Below the pieces are notes generated by a model that searched no databases, had not been told where the DNA came from, and saw only the letters and a program-made list of their open reading frames with translations. Below, piece after piece: positions 18,103 through 26,392 of a stretch of DNA of 64,000 bases. Where the stretch lies: positions 16,694 through 80,693 of the forward strand of contig VERE01000009.1 of the NCBI GenBank assembly GCA_018882835.1, written 5' to 3'. Numbering within the stretch: position 1 is the stretch's first letter; each line of letters opens with the position of its first letter. The position numbers and the translations under genes were made by a program. The DNA is from Limnohabitans sp. Its GTDB lineage: Bacteria; Pseudomonadota; Gammaproteobacteria; Burkholderiales; Burkholderiaceae_C.

Positions 18103-19221
18103 CTACAAAGCCCAGGGACCTGCTGTCAGGTCCACGGCCACGCCTGTCTGGGCAGCGTGTTCGGCGGCCAAGCCGATGACCACAGCCTTCAGGCCATCGT
18201 TGAGGCTGACCTCCACCTTGCCGCCAGAGCGCACCACCTCCAAGAATTTTTGATGCTGGTAGAAGGTGGAGCCGTTGTGGTCGCCGGCTGCCAAAAGCTG
18301 CGGGTCTACTGGCACCTCCAAGGTACGTGGTCCCGGCGGGTGACGCGGGCTCACCACCACCTGCGCCACCGGCGCTGCCCCCAGCACGTCCTCTCGCCAA
18401 AACCGCGTGGGGCCAGGCACTTTGCATTCAAGCTTCCCCTTGGGTCCGACCAGGCTGATTTCCTCCTGGTAACGCGCCCCTTCGGCAAACATGCACAACT
18501 CCAGCATGGCCCGCCGCCCGCGCGGAAAATCCAGCACCACATAGGCGTTGTCCAAAATATCTGGCCGCCCTTGTGCGTAGACCTCATCCAAGTGGTTGTG
18601 GTTTTGCCCCCCCGAGGCAAACAGCCGCACGGGGTCGTCTTGCATCACCAGGCGCATCAAGTCAAAAAAATGGCAGCACTTCTCCACCAGGGTGCCACCG
18701 GTGTTGCTGGCAAACCGATTCCAGTCCCCGACTTTTTCTAAAAATGGGTACCGATGCTCCCGGATGCTGAGCATCACCGTGCCACCGGTCTCCCGTTGTG
18801 CGTGCGCTTCGGTCAAAAAGCGTGCAATGGGTGGCATGTAGCGGTACTCCATCGCTGTCCAGATGGGGCAGGGGTAAGTGGAAGCAAGCGCTCTCAAGGC
18901 GCCCACTGCGGCCAGATGGGTACAGGCTGGCTTTTCGACCAGAATGGGCAAAGGCCGCGTGTTGGCGATCTCGGCCAACTGTTCGGCATGACAGTGGTTG
19001 GGGCTGGTGATCACCAGCGCATCCAGCGTCGGATAAGCCAGCAAGGCCTGCAATGAATCGAGGAAAACCGCTTGCGGCACCAAGGCTTGCGCGCGAAGGC
19101 GCATGGCGCTGTCGGGTTCGAAAATGGCGGCGACTTCGGCCTCCGGCAACAATGCCAAATTGCGCAAGTGCTCCTGGCCCATCATGCCGCAGCCCACCAT
19201 GCCATAACGTGTTTTCTTCAT
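18103..19221 (-). CDS. Gfo/Idh/MocA-family enzyme; candidate NAD-dependent sulfoquinovosidase
   Basis: A 372-residue protein with an N-terminal Rossmann fold (GMVGCGMMGQEH, residues 7-18), the EKP motif (96-98) and a C-terminal Gfo/Idh/MocA domain containing a conserved-looking stretch GGTLVEKCCHFFDLM (His184). Members act as NAD(P)-dependent sugar dehydrogenases or as NAD-using glycosidases. A family of NAD-dependent sulfoquinovosidases of this fold (GH188) is known from sulfoquinovose clusters that lack a GH31 enzyme; the neighbours here make that role plausible, but it is inference. The ATG at 19221 has GAGAAAG upstream; the longer open frame overlaps the GntR gene. It is 16 bases downstream of that gene, so the two are co-transcribed. 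Confidence 0.8.
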   Translation of the reverse strand: MKKTRYGMVGCGMMGQEHLRNLALLPEAEVAAIFEPDSAMRLRAQALVPQAVFLDSLQALLAYPTLDALVITSPNHCHAEQLAEIANTRPLPILVEKPACTHLAAVGALRALASTYPCPIWTAMEYRYMPPIARFLTEAHAQRETGGTVMLSIREHRYPFLEKVGDWNRFASNTGGTLVEKCCHFFDLMRLVMQDDPVRLFASGGQNHNHLDEVYAQGRPDILDNAYVVLDFPRGRRAMLELCMFAEGARYQEEISLVGPKGKLECKVPGPTRFWREDVLGAAPVAQVVVSPRHPPGPRTLEVPVDPQLLAAGDHNGSTFYQHQKFLEVVRSGGKVEVSLNDGLKAVVIGLAAEHAAQTGVAVDLTAGPWAL

Positions 19222-19237
19222 GCTTTGCACTTTCTCT

Positions 19238-19984
19238 TTAAGACCAGCGCGCGGTGTAGCGCGCAAGGCTGGGGTCGAACCAAGTGGTCGAGACTTCCTC
19301 CAGGCCCCCTTGCATGGACCAGGATTGACGCTCAACCTGCGCGCAGTTGCTTCCTGCTGACAAGCGAAACAGGCTCGGCGCCCACGAAGGCACCCTGCCC
19401 ACGCCCACATGATCTTCGACTTTTGAAATCCAAAAACCCAATTCGCTTTGGTAGAACTGGTAAAGCGCTTCCCCCAGGTCCTGCATTTGCAGGCCCTCCC
19501 GGTGGCGCGCATCAAACCAAATTTCTTCTAAAGCGACCGGCAAGTGGTTCAGGCAGCGCAGCCGTCTCAAACGGTAGCAGTGCTCACTGCCTGCATCGGC
19601 AAACGGTGAAAATCGCACGGGGCGACGCATGCGTTGCAAGTCCAGCACCAGCGCGGTCGGCAAGCCGCCGCCTCGCAGCAGTTCCAATCTGAAAAATTCG
19701 TAAATGCTGGTCCCGGCAGCCTTGGCCAGCGCCCCCTCGCGCACATAGGTGCCTGAGCCTTGCCGACGCTCCAGCATGCCGCGCGACACCAACTCGGCCA
19801 GCGCCTTGCGCACCGTTCCAACAGCCGCACCCAAGGACTGGGAAAGCTCTGACTCCGTCGGCAAGCGGTCTCCCACGCGCCAGTGCCCGGCGGCAATTTC
19901 ACGCGAGATCAGCTCGGTGATCCGCATGTACAGCGGCAAAGGCTTGGCAGGAATGGCCACAGAGGAAAGCTTGTTATCGGTCAT
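19238..19984 (-). CDS. GntR-family (HutC/UTRA) transcriptional regulator
   Basis: A 248-residue repressor-type regulator. The N-terminal winged helix runs through ITELISREIAAGHWRVGDRLPTESELSQSLG and TVRKALAELVSRGMLERRQGSGTYV; a UTRA effector domain follows, as in HutC-subfamily proteins that bind small metabolites such as sugars or sugar phosphates. It is divergent from the monooxygenase operon and upstream of the Gfo/Idh/MocA gene, so it most likely controls this catabolic cluster from the 145-bp intergenic region. The inducer is unknown; sulfoquinovose or a derivative is a guess from context. Confidence 0.88.
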   Translation of the reverse strand: MTDNKLSSVAIPAKPLPLYMRITELISREIAAGHWRVGDRLPTESELSQSLGAAVGTVRKALAELVSRGMLERRQGSGTYVREGALAKAAGTSIYEFFRLELLRGGGLPTALVLDLQRMRRPVRFSPFADAGSEHCYRLRRLRCLNHLPVALEEIWFDARHREGLQMQDLGEALYQFYQSELGFWISKVEDHVGVGRVPSWAPSLFRLSAGSNCAQVERQSWSMQGGLEEVSTTWFDPSLARYTARWS

Positions 19985-20062
19985 GAAAGGTCACCGCAAT
20001 CAACGGCACAAGGGCTGCGGCCCACCAGTGTAGTCAGAAACTTGCGCCAAAGAAAGGATTGC

Positions 20063-20091
20063 TTGACGAATTCATACATGATTCCTACACT
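20063..20091 (+). promoter_or_regulatory. Promoter of the monooxygenase-transporter operon with a dyad in the spacer
   Basis: TTGACG (20063-20068), exactly 17 bp, then TACACT (20086-20091). The spacer holds an imperfect inverted repeat, GAATTCAT (20068-20075) facing ATGATTC (20078-20084), suited to binding of the divergently encoded GntR regulator. The leader to the ATG at 20130 contains CCAGGAG. Confidence 0.65.
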
Positions 20092-20129
20092 TCATTTTTA
20101 TCTTCAGAACTGCCTCCAGGAGTTTCCCC

Positions 20130-21284
20130 ATGAGCATCGTCCCGATCAAGAGTGGCGCATTGGATGCCGCCGAAGTGGCGTGGTTCGCGCCTTTGTGCTC
20201 CGACGATTACCGTCATCTGGGCGTGCCGGAGGGCGACTTTCGCAGCAGCTGGGAGAACACATCGGCCATCGCGCAAATGGCTGACCGGCTGGGTTATCGC
20301 AACATCCTGTGCCCCTCGTCTTACCAAGTGGGACAGGACACCCTGACCTTTGTGGCGGGCATGGCGCCATTGGCAACTCGGATGAATTTTTTAGCCGCCA
20401 TTCGGTGTGGCGAAGTCCAGCCCATCATGCTGGCGCGCACCGTGGCCACCCTGGACCACATGCTCAAGGGGCGCCTGATTCTGAACGTGATCTCCTCTGA
20501 TTTTCCGGGGGAAACGGCATCTAACGAATACCGCTACCAACGCTCCTGGGAAGTTGTCGAAATCTTGAAGCAAGCCTGGACCCAAGATGAAATCAATTTC
20601 GAGGGCCAAATTTACAACTTCAAGGGTTTGTCCACAGACCCGGTCAAGCCTTACCAAACAGGCGGCCCGTTGCTGTACTTTGGCGGCTACTCCCCGGCGG
20701 CCGTCGATTTGTGCGCCGCCCATTGCGATGTTTACCTGATGTGGCCCGAAACCGAAGACGCGCTGGCCAACCACATGCGAACGGTGCACGCACGCGCCCA
20801 GCACTACGGCCGCGTGATCGACTATGGCTTGCGGGTGCACATGATCGTGCGAGACACGGAACAGGAAGCCAAAGACTATGCAGAGGAATTGGTCAGTCAA
20901 CTCGACGATGAGATCGGGCGGCAAATCCGCGCGCGGGCGCTGGATGCCAAAAATTTTGGCGTCTCTTTACAAGCCAAGAATTTGGCGATGGCCGATTCTT
21001 CAGGATACATCGAGCCCCACCTTTGGACCGGCATTGGCCGGGCGCGCTCGGGCTGCGGTGCAGCCCTGGTAGGCAGTGTCGACCAGGTTTTAAGCAAAAT
21101 AGAACGCTATATGAAAATGGGCATTCGGGCCTTCATTTTTTCAGGTTATCCTCATCTGCAAGAGTGCGAGATTTTCGGCACCAAGGTGCTGCCTCACCTC
21201 AAAACCTGTTCCATGCCTGAAGTGTATGGACGGGTTCCCTCCCAAACACCCGCCACGCCTTTGGGCATTGGCCTTCGCCGTTAA
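20130..21284 (+). CDS. SsuD-like FMNH2-dependent monooxygenase (candidate sulfoquinovose monooxygenase)
   Basis: A 384-residue bacterial luciferase-type monooxygenase of the SsuD group. Visible SsuD-type features are LRVHMIVRDTEQEA with Arg235 and His237, corresponding to the Arg and His that line the SsuD sulfonate site, and a late GRARSGCGAALVGSVDQV loop. SsuD enzymes use reduced flavin and O2 to release sulfite from alkanesulfonates; the SmoC relatives do this on sulfoquinovose to give 6-oxo-glucose. The aldo-keto reductase two bases downstream would remove that aldehyde. No flavin reductase gene is nearby. The start has AGGAG seven to eight bases upstream. Confidence 0.85.
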   Translation: MSIVPIKSGALDAAEVAWFAPLCSDDYRHLGVPEGDFRSSWENTSAIAQMADRLGYRNILCPSSYQVGQDTLTFVAGMAPLATRMNFLAAIRCGEVQPIMLARTVATLDHMLKGRLILNVISSDFPGETASNEYRYQRSWEVVEILKQAWTQDEINFEGQIYNFKGLSTDPVKPYQTGGPLLYFGGYSPAAVDLCAAHCDVYLMWPETEDALANHMRTVHARAQHYGRVIDYGLRVHMIVRDTEQEAKDYAEELVSQLDDEIGRQIRARALDAKNFGVSLQAKNLAMADSSGYIEPHLWTGIGRARSGCGAALVGSVDQVLSKIERYMKMGIRAFIFSGYPHLQECEIFGTKVLPHLKTCSMPEVYGRVPSQTPATPLGIGLRR

Positions 21285-21286
21285 GC

Positions 21287-22192
21287 ATGAACACGACCGT
21301 CCAACTTCACCCCTCCCTGCCCGCCTTCAGCCGCATCGTCTATGGCGCTTGGCGCATGAACGATGGCGCCGGCAGCACGCCAGCCCAAGCGCTGGAAAAA
21401 ATAGAGCTGTGCCTGGACCAGGGGATCACCACCTTTGACCATGCTGACATTTACGGCAACTACAGCTGCGAGCAGCTGTTCGGTGATGCGCTGCGGCTTA
21501 AGCCCGCCTTGAAATCCCGGATGCAACTGGTCAGCAAGTGCGACATCATGTTGTTGTCGGACAAATTTCCAGAGCGGCGCGTGAAGTACTACGACACCAG
21601 CGCGGCCCACATCGAAGCCAGCGTTGACAGCTCTTTGCGCAAGTTGGGGGTGGAGCGCTTGGATGTGTTGTTGATCCATCGCCCCGACCCATTCATGGAT
21701 GCTGCCGAAACCGGTGACTGCCTGGATCGGCTGGTGCAGGCCGGCAAGATTGGTGCAGCGGGTGTGTCCAACTTCAAAGCCTGGGACTGGAGCCTGTTGC
21801 AATCTTTCATGAAGACCCCGCTGGTCACGCAACAACTGGAAATCAGCCTGCTGGAACGCGCCGTGTTTCTGGATGGCACTTTGGCCCAGTGCCAACAAAA
21901 CAAGGTTCACCCCATGGCCTGGTCGCCGTTGGCGGGCGGTCAGTTGTTCGGCCAGAGTGCCGCTGCGCTTCGGGTACAGCCCGCTTTGGAGCGGCTGGCC
22001 AAGGCGTTCGGCGTCGCCCCCGACGCGGTGGCGGTGGCCTGGTTGCTGGCGCATCCGGCAGGCATCCTGCCCGTCATGGGCACCAATCACCCCGCCAGAA
22101 TCCGGGCACTTTCAGACGCATGGCGTGTCAAGATGGACCGCGAAACCTGGTTTGAGCTCTGGACCCTGGCGGCTGGGCAAGAGGTGCCATGA
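21287..22192 (+). CDS. Aldo-keto reductase (candidate 6-oxo-glucose reductase, SmoB-like)
   Basis: A 301-residue TIM-barrel NAD(P)H oxidoreductase with a full catalytic tetrad: Asp51 and Tyr56 (TTFDHADIYG), Lys84 (VSKCDI) and His131 (LLIHRPDPF). It resembles the YdhF-like AKR group. Starting two bases after the monooxygenase stop, it is tightly co-translated with it. In the sulfo-SMO pathway the SmoB reductase of this fold converts 6-oxo-glucose to glucose after desulfonation, which fits this position; other sugar aldehydes are possible. Confidence 0.85.
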   Translation: MNTTVQLHPSLPAFSRIVYGAWRMNDGAGSTPAQALEKIELCLDQGITTFDHADIYGNYSCEQLFGDALRLKPALKSRMQLVSKCDIMLLSDKFPERRVKYYDTSAAHIEASVDSSLRKLGVERLDVLLIHRPDPFMDAAETGDCLDRLVQAGKIGAAGVSNFKAWDWSLLQSFMKTPLVTQQLEISLLERAVFLDGTLAQCQQNKVHPMAWSPLAGGQLFGQSAAALRVQPALERLAKAFGVAPDAVAVAWLLAHPAGILPVMGTNHPARIRALSDAWRVKMDRETWFELWTLAAGQEVP

Positions 22193-22210
22193 GTAGTCTC
22201 CCGCAGACAT

Positions 22211-22249
22211 CCTGCACCGGGTTGCGCGTATGCTAGCGCCTCTTGCAGG
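22211..22249 (+). other. Inter-cistronic stem-loop before the ABC ATPase gene
   Basis: CCTGCA (22211-22216) can pair with TGCAGG (22244-22249), with an inner GCGC/GCGC pairing. It lies in the 69-base gap between the reductase and ATPase genes, just before the GGGGAG ribosome binding site; it might tune expression within the operon. Evidence is structural only. Confidence 0.25.
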
Positions 22250-22261
22250 CAAAGGGGAGCC

Positions 22262-23335
22262 ATGGCCCACGTTGAGTTGAAACAGGTTCAGAAAAGTTAC
22301 GACGGCCAAAATACAGTCGTGCACAGCGTTGACCTGGAAATACGCCATGGTGAGTTTGCCGTCTTGGTGGGCCCTTCGGGGTGTGGCAAATCCACCCTGT
22401 TGCGCATGGTGGCCGGCCTGGAAACTGTCACGGCCGGCGATATTCTGATCGATGGCCAACGCGTCAATGACTTGCCCCCGCGGCAGCGGGACATCGCCAT
22501 GGTTTTTCAAGACTACGCGCTGTACCCGCACAAGAACCTGTTTGAAAATATGGCTTTTGGCCTGCGGCTTCGCAAAGAGCCCGAAAGCATCATCCGACAG
22601 CGCGTGATGGAAGCGGCCGAACTGCTCAAAATCGACCATTTGCTGGATCGGCGACCCGGCGCCTTGTCGGGCGGGCAACGCCAGCGCGTCGCCATTGGCC
22701 GGGCCATCGTCCGGCAACCCAAGGTCTTCCTGTTTGACGAGCCCTTGTCCAATTTGGATGCTCAGCTGCGAGGCGAGATGCGCGCCGAGATCAAAAAGCT
22801 GCACCAGCGTCTGGGAGCCACGATCATTTATGTCACGCATGACCAGGTGGAGGCCATGACCTTGGCCGACAGAATTGCGGTCATGCAGGGCGGGCACAAA
22901 ATTCAATACGACACACCCCACGCCATTTACAACCATCCCTGCGCGGTGTTTGTCGCCGGATTCACGGGCTCTCCACCCATGAACCTGCTGAAAGCCGAAT
23001 GCACCCCCTCTGGGGTAAAAATTGCCGATCAGACCTTGACGTTGCCGGCCCATCAGCTGGCACGTTTGGCCGGCCGCCAACAAGTGGTGGTGGGCATCCG
23101 TCCGGAAAACCTTCAGTTGCAAACCATTGCAACCGATGGCATCGCCTTTCATGTTTCCCTGTCACTGCTGGAGCCCCTGGGGGCGGAAACCCTGGGCTTG
23201 TTTCAAATAGGCTCACAAGAGTTGACAGCGCGCTTGTCCGCGCGCTTTCAGCAGCTCGCGGGCAGCTTATTGACGCTGCACACCCACACCGATCACCTTC
23301 ACCTCTTTGATGCCGCGACGGGCCAGGCACTTTGA
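22262..23335 (+). CDS. ABC transporter ATPase, MalK/UgpC type
   Basis: A 357-residue sugar-importer ATPase. Walker A GPSGCGKS (37-44), Q-loop VFQDYALYPH, signature LSGGQRQRVAIGRAI, Walker B FLFDEPLSNLD and the switch-histidine segment VTHDQ are intact; the C-terminal 120 residues form the MalK-type regulatory (TOBE/OB) domain. GGGGAG precedes the ATG. It energises the permeases encoded just downstream. Sequence places it in the oligosaccharide/glycerol-phosphate importer group, consistent with uptake of a sugar or a glycosyl-glycerol. Confidence 0.92.
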   Translation: MAHVELKQVQKSYDGQNTVVHSVDLEIRHGEFAVLVGPSGCGKSTLLRMVAGLETVTAGDILIDGQRVNDLPPRQRDIAMVFQDYALYPHKNLFENMAFGLRLRKEPESIIRQRVMEAAELLKIDHLLDRRPGALSGGQRQRVAIGRAIVRQPKVFLFDEPLSNLDAQLRGEMRAEIKKLHQRLGATIIYVTHDQVEAMTLADRIAVMQGGHKIQYDTPHAIYNHPCAVFVAGFTGSPPMNLLKAECTPSGVKIADQTLTLPAHQLARLAGRQQVVVGIRPENLQLQTIATDGIAFHVSLSLLEPLGAETLGLFQIGSQELTARLSARFQQLAGSLLTLHTHTDHLHLFDAATGQAL

Positions 23336-23376
23336 GAACAATCAGGCCCTCTTTCACAAAACACAAGGAGATTGTG

Positions 23377-24642
23377 ATGAAGCTTAAAACTCTGACCCAA
23401 TGGCTGTCCGCCGCCCTAGTGGTGGCTGGCCTCAGCGGCCAAGCGGCCATGGCCGAGACCAAAATTCGTGTTTTTTCTGGCGGCCAAAATCAACGCCCTG
23501 ACCTGATGCGCAAGTTGTTCGACGCTTACCAAGCACAGAACCCGGGCACCACCATTGAAATTGAAACAGGTGGCGCCACCAGTGAGTTGCAACGGCAGTA
23601 CCTGAGCACGGTCCTGAATGCCAAAGACACGGCGATTGACATCTACATGATCGACATCGTCAACCCTTCACAGTACTTCAACGCGGGCTGGCTGGAGCCG
23701 TTGGACAGCTATGTGGGGGGAGCCGCCGCCCTCAAGCCCTATTTGCCGGTTTACTCGCAGGCCAATCTGGTCAACGGCAAAGTGGCCGCATTGCCCGCTT
23801 TTGCGGACGCCATGTTCATGTACTACCGCAAGGACTTGCTGGAAAAACATGGGGTGAAAGAGCCCAAAACCTGGGACGAGCTGACAGCCGCTGCCAAGAA
23901 GATCACCGAGGCCGAAAAAAATCCAAGCCTGCAGGGCTTGAGCATTCAGGGCGCCCCCATTGAAGGCGCTGTCTGCACCTTCTTGTTGCCGTACTGGAGT
24001 CAGGGCAAACAATTCAACGATGCCAGCGGCAAGCTCACGCTGGACAAAGAAGCTGCCACCAAGGGCCTGGACATGTGGCTGAAGATGGTCGATGCAGGCG
24101 TGCTGAAAAAGAACATCGCCGAAGTCACCACCCCCGTCACCGTCAATGAGTTCAAGGCGGGCCAAGTGGTGTTTGCCATCAACTGGGGCTTTGCCTGGGA
24201 CGTGTTCAAAGATGCCGCCGACAGTCAGGTCAAAGGCAAAGTGGGTGTCATGCCCTTGCCTGCCGTAGCCGGCGGCAAGAGCGCCACTTGCGTGGGCGGC
24301 TGGCAATGGGCGGTCAGCGCCTTCAGCAAAAACAAACCTGCCGCTGCACAGTTGGTCAAGTACATGAGCACGCCGGAGGCCAGCAAATTCCTGGCGCGTG
24401 AAGGCTCGCTGCTGCCTGTGTTTCAAAGCGTCTACACCGATGCCGAGGTGCTCAAGCAGGCCCCGTGGTTCAAAGATGCGGCCAACGTCATCATCGCTGG
24501 GCAAGCACGCCCGATCAGCAGCCAATATGGGCAGGTCAGCGACGTGGTGCGAACCAACACCAATGCTGCCTTGGCACGCACCAAGACACCGACAGAAGCC
24601 GTCAATGACATTGAAGGCCGCCTGAACCGCGTCATGCGCTGA
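23377..24642 (+). CDS. ABC sugar-binding protein
   Basis: A 421-residue periplasmic solute-binding protein of the extracellular family 1 (COG1653) type. A Sec signal peptide of about 25 residues ends AMA. Mature features include RVFSGGQNQRPDLMRKLFDAYQ, DIYMIDIVNPSQYFNAGWLEPLD and the aromatic-rich YYRKDLLEKHGVKEPKTWDEL segment seen in sugar-binding members. AAGGAG lies seven bases before the ATG at 23377, which is preferred to the in-frame codon at 23332. In sulfo-SMO loci the equivalent protein (SmoF) binds sulfoquinovosyl glycerol; that ligand here is inference. Confidence 0.9.
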   Translation: MKLKTLTQWLSAALVVAGLSGQAAMAETKIRVFSGGQNQRPDLMRKLFDAYQAQNPGTTIEIETGGATSELQRQYLSTVLNAKDTAIDIYMIDIVNPSQYFNAGWLEPLDSYVGGAAALKPYLPVYSQANLVNGKVAALPAFADAMFMYYRKDLLEKHGVKEPKTWDELTAAAKKITEAEKNPSLQGLSIQGAPIEGAVCTFLLPYWSQGKQFNDASGKLTLDKEAATKGLDMWLKMVDAGVLKKNIAEVTTPVTVNEFKAGQVVFAINWGFAWDVFKDAADSQVKGKVGVMPLPAVAGGKSATCVGGWQWAVSAFSKNKPAAAQLVKYMSTPEASKFLAREGSLLPVFQSVYTDAEVLKQAPWFKDAANVIIAGQARPISSQYGQVSDVVRTNTNAALARTKTPTEAVNDIEGRLNRVMR

Positions 24643-24650
24643 GCCTTCGC

Positions 24651-25538
24651 ATGCTCAAAGCCCTGCGCGATCCCTCAGAAAAAGTGCTGGCGTGGCTGCT
24701 GCTCACGCCTGCCTTTTTGCTGATCGCGCTGATCGTCGTTTACCCGGTGGTCAAGCTGATTTACAACAGCTTCTTTGACTTGCGCTTGAGCGGTGGCGCC
24801 AACCTGGGGCAATTTGTCGGTTGGCTCAATTACCAAGACGCGCTGAAAGACGCCGACTTTTGGCATGCCACGCAAAACACCTTGTGGATCACGCTCATCA
24901 CGGTGCCCGGCGCCTTGCTGGTCGGTTTGGGCTTGGCTCTGCTGGCCAACCTGCCATTTCAACGCAAATGGCCGGTGCGGCTGGCCCTGCTGTTGCCGTG
25001 GGCCTTGCCACTGAGTTTTTGCGGTTTGATTTTTGCCTGGTTCTTCAACACCGACTACGGCATCGTCAACGATGTGTTGCGCCGCCTGGGCCAACATGAA
25101 ACCACCATGTGGCTGCTTCAACCGAACTGGGCGTTTGCTGCCATTTGCCTGACCATCATCTGGAAGACCAGCTCCTTCATGGCCCTGATCCTGCTGGCTG
25201 GCTTGCAAATGATTCCGCGCTCCTTGTATGAAGCCGCCGAGGTTGATGGCGCCACACGCTGGCAACAGTTCTGGCAAATCACCTTGCCGTTGTTGGTGCC
25301 CAGCATCGTGGTCGCCCTGATCTTCAGAACGCTGACGGCGCTGCAAACGTTTGATATCCCTTACACCATGACCAAAGGCGGGCCCGGCAACAGCACGGAA
25401 ACCCTGGCCATGTTGATTCACAAAACCACCATCGACTACCTGGATCTGGGTTACGGGTCCACGCTGGCGGTTTTCATGTTCCTGATTTCCATGGCGGTGA
25501 CGGCTGTTTACCTTCGCCGTGTAGGACAAACAGCGTGA
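24651..25538 (+). CDS. ABC sugar transporter permease 1
   Basis: A 295-residue inner-membrane permease of the MalF/UgpA group, about six transmembrane segments. The cytoplasmic EAA loop that contacts the ATPase reads LYEAAEVDGATRWQQF followed by WQITLPLL. It begins eight bases after the binding-protein stop and its end overlaps the next permease by four bases (GTGA), so the pair is translated together. Confidence 0.9.
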   Translation: MLKALRDPSEKVLAWLLLTPAFLLIALIVVYPVVKLIYNSFFDLRLSGGANLGQFVGWLNYQDALKDADFWHATQNTLWITLITVPGALLVGLGLALLANLPFQRKWPVRLALLLPWALPLSFCGLIFAWFFNTDYGIVNDVLRRLGQHETTMWLLQPNWAFAAICLTIIWKTSSFMALILLAGLQMIPRSLYEAAEVDGATRWQQFWQITLPLLVPSIVVALIFRTLTALQTFDIPYTMTKGGPGNSTETLAMLIHKTTIDYLDLGYGSTLAVFMFLISMAVTAVYLRRVGQTA

Positions 25539-26374
25539 CCACGGCCTCCCCTCTCTGGACTGGCGCACGCTTGCGCATGGCCGCAGCGGCACTGATTGTG
25601 GTCAACGGTTTTTTCCCCGCCGTATGGATTTTGCTGACCTCGCTCAAAAGCGAGTCGGAGCTGGTGCGCAAACCCATCACCTGGCTGCCACAGGCCCCCA
25701 CGCTGGACAACTATGTTCACGCCTTCACCGCGCAGCCCCTGCTGCACTACTTGGGTAACAGCTTGATGGTGGCCAGCTTGTCCACCGTGCTTTCCTTGCT
25801 GGTGGCCGCGTGCGCGGCCTATGCCATTGCGCGCCTGAACTTGCGCTACCGGCAATGGATTCTGACGGCCATCGTGGCCTCCAGCATGTTTCCGCTGATC
25901 AGCCTGTTGGTGCCCATTTTTGAAACCATGCGCAGCCTGAACCTGCTGAACAGTTACCTCGCCCTGGTCTTGCCCTACACCGTGCTGAACTTGCCGGTCT
26001 GCACGCTGGTATTGGTCAGTTTTTTCCAAAGCATTCCCAAAGATTTAGAAAACGCCGCCATGATCGATGGCTGCTCCCGATTGGGCGCCCTGTGGCGCGT
26101 GGTCATCCCCTTGAGCGCGCCTGGAGTATTCACGGCGGGCATCCTGGCTTTCGTCAATGCCTGGGATGAGTTCTTGCTGGCTTTGTCCTTGAACGCGAGT
26201 GCGGCCATGCGCACCGCCCCTGTGGGCATTGCCTTGTACCAAGGCGAATATTCTTTCCCCTGGCCCTTGATCAGTGCCGCACTGGTGATCACGATTGTGC
26301 CGGTGGCCTTGCTGATCGCCCTGTTTCAAGAGCGTGTCATTGGCGGCCTCACGCAGGGCGGGCTGAAGGGCTAA
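25535..26374 (+). CDS. ABC sugar transporter permease 2
   Basis: A 279-residue MalG/UgpE-type permease with about six transmembrane segments and the EAA loop LENAAMIDGCSRLGALWRVV followed by IPL. The start codon is GTG, overlapping the stop of permease 1. It closes the plus-strand operon monooxygenase-reductase-ATPase-binding protein-permease-permease and converges on the mutarotase gene 18 bases away. Confidence 0.9.
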   Translation: MTTASPLWTGARLRMAAAALIVVNGFFPAVWILLTSLKSESELVRKPITWLPQAPTLDNYVHAFTAQPLLHYLGNSLMVASLSTVLSLLVAACAAYAIARLNLRYRQWILTAIVASSMFPLISLLVPIFETMRSLNLLNSYLALVLPYTVLNLPVCTLVLVSFFQSIPKDLENAAMIDGCSRLGALWRVVIPLSAPGVFTAGILAFVNAWDEFLLALSLNASAAMRTAPVGIALYQGEYSFPWPLISAALVITIVPVALLIALFQERVIGGLTQGGLKG

Positions 26375-26392
26375 GTCGCCGTTCGCGGGCGC

